From: Anaeromyxobacteraceae bacterium
GTDB lineage: Bacteria; Myxococcota; Myxococcia; Myxococcales; Anaeromyxobacteraceae
Assembly: GCA_027349605.1 (NCBI GenBank)
Contig: DAIEMM010000472.1
Coordinates: 1-5,881 of the forward strand
Reading direction: 5' to 3'
Length of the DNA stretch: 5,881 nt
In this document: piece by piece, positions 1 to 4,148 of the stretch
Position numbering within the stretch: position 1 is the first letter of the stretch
Layout of the letters: every line of letters starts with the position of its first letter
Notes under the pieces: model-generated
The model's input: the letters and a program-made list of their open reading frames with translations, nothing else
What the model was told of the DNA's origin: nothing
Database searches by the model: none
Program-made: the position numbers and the translations under genes

Positions 1-324
1 TTCCGCAAGAAGAACCAGCCCACCGGCATCTGGGGCTGCAACTGGGGCGTCCACCGGTCCCACCTCGACGCCGTGAACGGCTTCGACGAGGACTACGTGA
101 CCGCCGGCGTGGGAGAGGACGTGGACGTCGAGTGGCGCCTGATGGCATCCGGGGTCGCCCTCGAGAGCGTCAAGCACCGCGCCGTGGTCTACCACCTGCA
201 CCACCCGGCGGCCTACTCGGGGGACGACGTCGCGATCGGAAGGGAACTGCTCCGGCGAAAGCGGGCCGCGAGCCAGGTCCGCTGCCTGCGGGGCTTGACG
301 GGCGTCGGCGAGCCGGGAGGTTAG
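1..324 (+). CDS. Family 2 glycosyltransferase, C-terminal fragment (5' end outside window)
   Basis: The gene is open from the left edge in frame 1 and stops at TAG 322-324, leaving 107 visible residues. Visible residues 11-33 carry the pattern WGCNWGV...AVNGFDEDYV, and GEDVDVEWRL follows at 38-47. A conserved GCNxxxxR segment, NGFDE and a G-(x)-ED-x-D-xxxRL motif are typical of the second half of GT-A fold, family 2 glycosyltransferases, related to the galactosyltransferase C-terminal region. There the acidic ED pair lies at the acceptor side of the active site. Residues 63-69 (VYHLHHP) fit the usual end of the fold, and a basic tail follows. The enzyme would transfer a sugar from a nucleotide-sugar donor to a cell-surface glycan or lipid carrier. 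Donor and acceptor cannot be read because the N-terminal nucleotide-binding half is missing. Its last codons carry the GGGAGG that probably serves as ribosome binding site for the next gene. Confidence 0.85.
   Translation, partial: FRKKNQPTGIWGCNWGVHRSHLDAVNGFDEDYVTAGVGEDVDVEWRLMASGVALESVKHRAVVYHLHHPAAYSGDDVAIGRELLRRKRAASQVRCLRGLTGVGEPGG
315..320 (+). promoter_or_regulatory. Shine-Dalgarno GGGAGG deciding a CTG start
   Basis: GGGAGG lies in the last codons of the glycosyltransferase gene, 9 nt before the CTG at 330-332. This spacing is good, and it is the main reason for choosing that non-standard start codon. No ATG, GTG or TTG in the hemolysin III frame lies within plausible reach of it. 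Confidence 0.5.
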
Positions 325-329
325 CTTCC

Positions 330-1001
330 CTGGACCTGGTCACGACGCCTCCCGTCCGGCAGCGCCCCACCCTCCGGGGAGTCTTCCACCTCTTCGCCGC
401 GCTGGGAGCCCTTCCGGCCGCCCTTTGGCTCGTCTCCCGGGCCAGCACCCCCACCGCCGAGTTCGGGGCCGGGGTCTACGGGAGCTCCCTGGTCGTCTTG
501 TTCACCATAAGTGCCATCTACCACCGGGTCTTCTGGACCGACCCCCGGCTCCGGTCGACGGTGGGGCGCATCGACCACTCGGCCATCTTCGTGCTCATCG
601 CCGGGACCTACACCCCCTTCTGCCTGGTCATCGGCTCGGCGGGCGGCTACGCGCTGCTGGCCACGGTCTGGGCGAGCGCGGTGCTGGGCATGGTCGTCGT
701 GGTCTTCTTCCCCCGGACCCCCAAGCCGGTGCGGTCGGCGATCTACGTGCTCCTGGGCTGGTTCATCGTCCCCTTCCTCCCCGCGCTCCACGCGGCGCTG
801 GGCACGCAGCCCTTCCTGCTCGTGCTCCTGGGAGGGGCCTTCTACACGTCGGGTGCGATCATCTACGCGACGCGCCGGCCCGATCCCTACCCCACGTTCT
901 TCGGATTCCACGAGATCTTCCACCTGCTCGTGGTCGCCGCGGCGGGCTGCCAGTTCCTCGCCGTGGAGGCCGCGGTCCGCGCCATCGGGGCGCAAGGATG
1001 A
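330..1001 (+). CDS. trhA: Hemolysin III / PAQR-family seven-helix membrane protein (probable CTG start)
   Basis: Integral inner-membrane protein of the hemolysin III (TrhA/YqfA, PAQR-like) family. Members are linked to membrane energetics and homeostasis; the cytolysin name is historical. From the CTG at 330 it has 223 residues, normal for the family, with about seven hydrophobic segments (roughly 18-37, 48-66, 82-102, 105-126, 136-156, 161-180, 196-216). The family signature is complete: LRGVFH at 15-20, S61-xx-YH65 in the second helix, D82-H83 in DHSAIFVLIAGTYTP, and GFHEIFH at 192-198. The Ser, His, Asp and paired His residues correspond to the metal-site residues of PAQR proteins. The frame contains no ATG, GTG or TTG between the ATG at 132 and residue 15 of the conserved region. 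The ATG at 132 would overlap the glycosyltransferase by 193 bp and add an arginine/proline-rich, non-family extension. CTG 330 has GGGAGG 9 nt upstream and gives a family-typical N-terminus; CTG 336 is an alternative. The gene starts 5 bp after the glycosyltransferase stop. Its own stop overlaps the next possible start (ATGA, 998-1001), so the three genes are probably cotranscribed. Confidence 0.85.
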   Translation: MDLVTTPPVRQRPTLRGVFHLFAALGALPAALWLVSRASTPTAEFGAGVYGSSLVVLFTISAIYHRVFWTDPRLRSTVGRIDHSAIFVLIAGTYTPFCLVIGSAGGYALLATVWASAVLGMVVVVFFPRTPKPVRSAIYVLLGWFIVPFLPALHAALGTQPFLLVLLGGAFYTSGAIIYATRRPDPYPTFFGFHEIFHLLVVAAAGCQFLAVEAAVRAIGAQG

Positions 1002-1828
1002 CCACCGCCATGAGCGCCACCCGCCCGTCCGTCACGATCCTCGCCGCCGTGCTCGCACTCTCCGCCTGCTCCGGCGAGGCGGCGCCCGCCGCCGACTCGT
1101 GCGCGATCCTCTTCGGCCGGCCCGCAGCCGCGACCGGGCTCTCGGACGCGCAGTGCCGCCCCGGGTGCGCCTGTGGGGGAGTGACGTGGACGCCGCCGAC
1201 CTACGACGCGGCCTTCGTGGCGAGGCTCCTGTCCGGCTGGACGCTCGAGAACCCTTCGGCGCCGCTCACGGCCGATCCCTACGCGTCGCCGGCGCCGCCC
1301 GACGACCCGCCCGACACGGTCTGTGCGGTGCTCCCCACCGGCGCGGCGGGCGCCACCCCGCGAAGCTACCGGCTCGGCACCTACGCCACCGAGGCCGCGG
1401 CCCGGGCGGCGGGCGCGATCCCCACCCACTTCGGCCGGTGCGGGGTCTGCTCGTCGCTCGAGAACCTGGCGGTCTACGTGCGCGAGAACGACCTCACCGC
1501 GCCCGTCCGCGCCTGCGGGATCTCGAGCGGCAGCTTCGACGCCGACGTCGCCTGTCTCCAGGGGCTCGGCTTCGACCTGCCCTGCGCCCAGGTCTGGGCC
1601 TACAACACGGCGAACACCCGCGCCCAGTGCCTCTCCACGTGCCTCGCCCTGCTGTCCGCGCCCTACCACCTGCCCGACGGCCGGCTGAACGACTGCCTCC
1701 GGTGCGACGAGGAGAGGAGCGGGCCGGTCTTCAAGGCGGTGGCCGGCCGGACCCGGCGGAACTCCGGGCTCCCCAACGCCCTCTGCCGCCCCTGCAGCGA
1801 GGTGCGCCCGCTCGTGCACCCCTACTGA
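998..1828 (+). CDS. Cysteine-rich lipoprotein of unknown function
   Basis: Predicted exported lipoprotein of 276 residues from ATG 998. A hydrophobic stretch (about 11-22) ends in the lipobox LSAC with Cys24 as the lipidation site. The ATG at 1010 is in frame, gives Cys20 and lies 11 nt after AAGGA (994-998). The 998 start forms an ATGA overlap with the upstream stop but has only GGGG upstream, so the choice is open. The body is unusually cysteine-rich. Besides Cys24 there are 16 cysteines, at 35, 53, 57, 59, 109, 148, 151, 173, 186, 196, 211, 215, 233, 236, 263 and 266. They include three CxxC pairs (148/151, 233/236, 263/266), a CxxxCxC cluster (53-59) and a CxxxC (211-215). The even number fits extensive disulfide bonding outside the cytoplasm; metal binding is the alternative. 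Residues 84-107 form a Pro/Asp-rich linker. Conserved-looking blocks lie at 148-173 (CGVCSSLENLAVYV, then LTAPVRACG) and 228-266 (GRLNDCLRCDEE, GRTRRNSGLPNALCRPC). I do not recognise a named domain and assign no function. The gene overlaps the convergent - strand gene by 7 bp. Confidence 0.8.
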   Translation: MTTAMSATRPSVTILAAVLALSACSGEAAPAADSCAILFGRPAAATGLSDAQCRPGCACGGVTWTPPTYDAAFVARLLSGWTLENPSAPLTADPYASPAPPDDPPDTVCAVLPTGAAGATPRSYRLGTYATEAAARAAGAIPTHFGRCGVCSSLENLAVYVRENDLTAPVRACGISSGSFDADVACLQGLGFDLPCAQVWAYNTANTRAQCLSTCLALLSAPYHLPDGRLNDCLRCDEERSGPVFKAVAGRTRRNSGLPNALCRPCSEVRPLVHPY

Positions 1829-2313
1829 GCGGCCGGCCTCGGGTAGTGGACGATGGCCACCACGCCGGGGATGTACTTGAGGTCCGCGCGGTTCGCGCCC
1901 CGGTTCCAGCGGGCCTGGCGCAGGTCGATGAAGTTCGCGTCCGCCGTCTCCTCGAGCGGCGGGCCCCACCGCTTCACCAGGGCGTCCCGCAGCCGCGTGT
2001 ACGCGCCGGCGTCCACGTAGGTCCGCTGCGGCGTCCGGAGGCTGACGAGCGCCAGCTTGCCGCCCGCGAAGACGAACCGGACCTCGAACGGGAGCCCCTC
2101 GAAGGCGAAGGCGTCGATCCGGACCGCGATGACGTTGCCGTCGGCCAGCTTCACCTCCGGTGACATGAGGACGGCCTCCCCCGGAAAGGCCGCCACCACC
2201 TCGGCGGGGGTCATCCCGAAGCGGGCCGAGCGCCAGCCCTCCGATGCCGGGGCGGCGGGATGCGGGGGCGTCGGCGGGGCGAGGAGGAGGGCGGCGAGGA
2301 ACAGGGAGACCAT
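1822..2313 (-). CDS. Small exported protein of unknown function (possible BamE/SmpA-like fold)
   Basis: A 163-residue protein read from ATG (complement of 2311-2313) to TAG (complement of 1822-1824). Residues 1-22 form a hydrophobic leader followed by a Pro/Ala-rich stretch, consistent with a signal peptide although the basic n-region is missing. The mature part starts with GWRSARFGMTPAEVVAAFPG (26-45), a short helix motif resembling those of small envelope proteins with a SmpA/OmlA/BamE-type fold. Beta-rich segments follow (61-69, 75-92; LPFEVRFVF, KLALVSLR). A second helix ends in RWGPP (115-119), and a final block contains RWNRGANRADLKYIPG (135-150). It has no cysteine, so it is not a lipoprotein. 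The fold suggestion rests on pattern resemblance only, and the function is unknown. A TAGAAT hexamer lies 7 nt upstream of the start and there is no good Shine-Dalgarno, suggesting leaderless translation. It is divergent from the 2358 operon and convergent, with overlap, to the lipoprotein gene. Confidence 0.75.
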   Translation of the reverse strand: MVSLFLAALLLAPPTPPHPAAPASEGWRSARFGMTPAEVVAAFPGEAVLMSPEVKLADGNVIAVRIDAFAFEGLPFEVRFVFAGGKLALVSLRTPQRTYVDAGAYTRLRDALVKRWGPPLEETADANFIDLRQARWNRGANRADLKYIPGVVAIVHYPRPAAQ

Positions 2314-2320
2314 GGCCCCG

Positions 2321-2326
2321 ATTCTA
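2321..2326 (-). promoter_or_regulatory. Candidate -10 element TAGAAT of a leaderless promoter
   Basis: Read on the - strand, TAGAAT matches TATAAT at five of six positions. It is followed by CGGGGCC and then the ATG at 2313. The 7 nt spacing would place the transcription start at or next to the A of the start codon. No convincing -35 hexamer is seen at 16-18 bp upstream. Confidence 0.4.
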
Positions 2327-2345
2327 CCTCGACGGTCTCCTCGGA

Positions 2346-2351
2346 TATCAT
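2346..2351 (+). promoter_or_regulatory. Candidate -10 element TATCAT of a leaderless promoter
   Basis: TATCAT matches TATAAT at five of six positions and is followed by CGGGGG and then the ATG at 2358. The 6 nt spacing puts the expected transcription start at the start codon. No Shine-Dalgarno stands at a normal distance, and the upstream -35 region (about 2323-2328) is not TTGACA-like. It would drive the three-gene operon 2358-4089. Confidence 0.4.
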
Positions 2352-2357
2352 CGGGGG

Positions 2358-2987
2358 ATGCTCCCGAATGCCCTGTCTCGCGCCGCCCTGGTGGCGATCC
2401 TGGCCCTCCCGGTGCCGGCCGCGGCGGAGGTTCCGGCCGCCGCAGCCGAGGCGCCGCCGCCCACCTTGCCCGAGGAGCCGTCGCCGGGGGTCTCCGATCC
2501 GCTGCCGGTTCCCCCCGGCTCGAAGGCCGACCAGGAGCTCTGGAGGAGCGCCGGGGAGGTGGGAAACCAGCTGATCGCGCTGCGCCACCTCGGCCACGGG
2601 CTGCACTGGAAGGTCCGGAACGAGGCGCTGGAGGCCCGCCTCGACGCGATGGCGAAGGCCGACCCCGACGCCGCCCCGCGACTGCGGGCGATCCGCAAGG
2701 AGCTCTCCGAGGCCCGGGCGGCGAGCTACGCCGACCTCGTCAGCCGCTGGCCCGTCGACAAGACCCGGGTCTGCCAGTACGCGCAGCTGAGCATGCGGAG
2801 CTCGATGGAGGCGTCGGTGAGCCAGGACAAGCGGGCCGAGCTCGAGCACACGCGGGGCGCCACCACCCGGTGCGTCGAGCTGGCCCGCGCCACCCTGGCC
2901 AGGGTGAAGCGCTCCACCGACGCCCTAGCGGCGGCCGTGGCGTCGGCCGAGAAGGCGCTGGCCACTCCCGCCTCCTCCCGGAGATGA
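2358..2987 (+). CDS. Exported alpha-helical protein of unknown function, first gene of a three-gene operon
   Basis: A 209-residue protein starting at ATG 2358. Residues 1-23 look like a Sec signal peptide: Arg8, a hydrophobic core LVAILALPV and a likely cleavage after AAA near residue 23. A Pro/Ala/Glu-rich low-complexity linker spans about 25-55. The remainder (56-205) is strongly alpha-helical and charged: a helix around 56-103, one around 106-130 (RLRAIRKELSEARAAS), and a long C-terminal helix 155-203 ending in an Ala-rich segment. The two cysteines, Cys139 (RVCQYAQ) and Cys172 (TRCVELA), are well placed for one disulfide clamping helices together. No catalytic motif is visible and I do not recognise the family; a periplasmic structural or adaptor role is a guess. 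The stop TGA at 2985-2987 overlaps ATG 2984 and lies just before ATG 2990 of the next gene, so the genes are translationally coupled. The in-frame opening further upstream (to 2244) runs across the divergent gene and is not used. Confidence 0.75.
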   Translation: MLPNALSRAALVAILALPVPAAAEVPAAAAEAPPPTLPEEPSPGVSDPLPVPPGSKADQELWRSAGEVGNQLIALRHLGHGLHWKVRNEALEARLDAMAKADPDAAPRLRAIRKELSEARAASYADLVSRWPVDKTRVCQYAQLSMRSSMEASVSQDKRAELEHTRGATTRCVELARATLARVKRSTDALAAAVASAEKALATPASSRR

Positions 2988-2989
2988 CC

Positions 2990-3463
2990 ATGCGCGCCTT
3001 CCTCGCGGCCGCGATCCTCGCGGCCCCGGCCCTCGCCTCCGCCGGCGACCCAACCTGCCAGGGACGTCTCTCCGGGACTGTCACCGGGACCTTCACCTGC
3101 GACGCCGCCGTCGTCGAGTCGAAGGACGGCGAGGCCACGTTCGTCGTGCAGGCGCGCGACCCCATCCCCGGGGTTCCGGCCTACGCGCCGGGCGCCTTCC
3201 GGCTGCCGCGCCCGGTGCGGGCAGGCACCTACACGCTCGACGACCTCGGCATGGGCAAGGCGAGCGTGGCGGCCGAGGGAGGCACGCTCTTCACGGCGAC
3301 GAAGACCACGGGACTGCGGGGCGAGGTCCTGCTCACCCTCCGGTCGGCAGCGCGGGATCCGAAGACGCCGGGCGCCTGGATCGTCCACGGGACGTACCGG
3401 GCGCGCCTGGTTCCCGCAGGGGACGGCAAGCAGGGCGAGGTGATCGTCGAGGCGTCGTTTTGA
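2990..3463 (+). CDS. Small exported beta-rich protein of unknown function
   Basis: 157 residues from ATG 2990. The in-frame ATG at 2984 would add two residues. GGAG at 2980-2983 is correctly spaced (6 nt) from 2990 but directly abuts 2984, so 2990 is preferred. A clear signal peptide (MRAFLAAAILAAPALASA, likely cleavage after Ala18) precedes a mature protein of about 139 residues. That part is dominated by alternating beta-strand segments: 27-37, 48-55, 79-84, 91-104, 111-118, 128-140 and 149-157. Cys23 and Cys37 near the mature N-terminus probably form a disulfide. The segment YTLDDLGMGKASVAAEGG (81-98) looks conserved in character, and the chain ends in a strand with a terminal Phe (VIVEASF). 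A terminal aromatic strand recalls outer-membrane beta proteins, but the chain is too short and too polar to claim a barrel. It may be a soluble periplasmic beta-sandwich. Function is unknown. Its stop overlaps the TTG start of the next gene. Confidence 0.75.
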   Translation: MRAFLAAAILAAPALASAGDPTCQGRLSGTVTGTFTCDAAVVESKDGEATFVVQARDPIPGVPAYAPGAFRLPRPVRAGTYTLDDLGMGKASVAAEGGTLFTATKTTGLRGEVLLTLRSAARDPKTPGAWIVHGTYRARLVPAGDGKQGEVIVEASF

Positions 3464-4089
3464 GGAGGCTCCTCCTCGCGGCGGGAGGCATCCTCCTCGT
3501 CGGGGGGGGCGCCATCGCCGTCATCCTCTCCACGGGAGGGGACGCGTCCCTGCCCGAACCGCCCGCTCCCGTCGTCGCCGTTCCCGCCGCTCCGATTCCC
3601 ATCCCCGTCGGCCCCCTGCCCGGGCTCGAGGGGGACCGTCCGTACGGCGGCCCCGCGAGCACCCCGGCCGTGCAATACGAGCCCGCACCGCTCCCGCCTC
3701 CCGAGGATTCCTGGGAGGCGGTCCCGCGCACCGCGCGACCAGCGAAGCTGGGGCGGATCGGCCCCGCGCTCCAGAACGAGCTGAACGAGATCCAGCCCCG
3801 CCTGGCCCTGTGCTTCGCCGAGGAGGTCCAGGCTCGCCACGGGCAGCTTCCGGTCTCCCGCGCACTCGACGGCGCCTCGCGGGGGGACGGCCCCACCGCC
3901 GTCCTCCTGCTCGACCTGGAGGTCCAGCCCGGACGGATCCGCATCGTCGACGCGCCGGTCGAGTCGCAGGGGCAGGCCTCCGACGGCCTCGTCGCCTGCG
4001 CACAGCGGATCCTCCGGGGCCACGTGCTGCGCACGCCGGTGGCGACGGAGCCCGCGCGCTTCCGGTTGATCTTCCCTCTTCACCCATAG
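3460..4089 (+). CDS. Membrane-anchored protein with AgmX/PglI (TonB-like) C-terminal domain
   Basis: 209 residues from TTG 3460, which overlaps the previous stop (TTGA). GAGG at 3449-3452 stands 7 nt upstream, and no ATG or GTG exists in frame before the membrane segment, so the TTG start is well supported. Architecture: cytoplasmic Arg2-Arg3, one transmembrane helix or uncleaved signal anchor (4-25), a proline-rich periplasmic linker (31-83), then a globular C-terminal domain (about 97-209). That domain has the layout of the AgmX/PglI C-terminal domain seen in myxobacterial gliding and TonB-like proteins. It shows a helix with a cysteine (RLALCFAEE, Cys118), a strand pair (VLLLDLEVQPGRIRIV, 148-163), a second helix with a cysteine (LVACAQRIL, Cys180), and a final strand ending in FRLIFPL. 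The two cysteines occupy the positions usually disulfide-linked in this domain. The likely role is coupling the inner membrane to an outer-membrane or periplasmic partner, perhaps the two exported proteins encoded just upstream. No ExbB/ExbD homologue is present in the window. The family assignment rests on architecture and pattern. Confidence 0.75.
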   Translation: MRRLLLAAGGILLVGGGAIAVILSTGGDASLPEPPAPVVAVPAAPIPIPVGPLPGLEGDRPYGGPASTPAVQYEPAPLPPPEDSWEAVPRTARPAKLGRIGPALQNELNEIQPRLALCFAEEVQARHGQLPVSRALDGASRGDGPTAVLLLDLEVQPGRIRIVDAPVESQGQASDGLVACAQRILRGHVLRTPVATEPARFRLIFPLHP

Positions 4090-4093
4090 AGAA

Positions 4094-4121
4094 GGGGGCG
4101 GCGCCTCGCGGCACCGCCCCC
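4094..4121. terminator. GC-rich hairpin between convergent genes, probable bidirectional terminator
   Basis: An inverted repeat has a 12-nt left arm at 4094-4105 (GGGGGCGGCGCC), a TCGC loop at 4106-4109, and a right arm at 4110-4121 (GGCACCGCCCCC). Eleven of 12 positions pair, with one C/A mismatch. It begins 5 nt after the stop of the + strand operon and lies 27 nt beyond the stop of the - strand oxidase gene. On the - strand the stem is followed by a partly T-rich TTCTCTAT; on the + strand there is no T-tract. It probably ends transcription from both sides, best for the oxidase gene. Confidence 0.65.
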
Positions 4122-4148
4122 AGGTGTCACGTCCGGGCCGCCTGCGCG

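Noticed and set aside
295..327. TTGACG at 295 with a weak TTAGCT downstream as promoter for the hemolysin III gene
   Set aside because: The spacing to any -10-like hexamer is about 20 bp and the hexamer is poor. The 5 bp intergenic gap favours cotranscription.
132..329. ATG 132 as start of the hemolysin III gene
   Set aside because: It would overlap the glycosyltransferase by 193 bp and adds Arg/Pro/Gly-rich sequence with no family character, typical of an out-of-frame reading of GC-rich coding DNA.
1831..1838. Palindrome GGCCGGCC just after the convergent stops
   Set aside because: It is only 8 bp, lies within - strand coding sequence, has no loop or T-tract, and is expected by chance at this GC content.
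887..1969. - strand open frame of 360 codons opposite the lipoprotein gene
   Set aside because: Its Arg/Gly/Pro-rich composition and lack of recognisable motifs contrast with the clear lipobox and cysteine pattern on the + strand.
511..2163. Very long + strand open frame (550 codons) crossing two genes
   Set aside because: It is rich in Arg, Pro and Ser with no domain, and crosses the hemolysin III and lipoprotein genes and the opposite-strand gene. It is a high-GC frame shadow.
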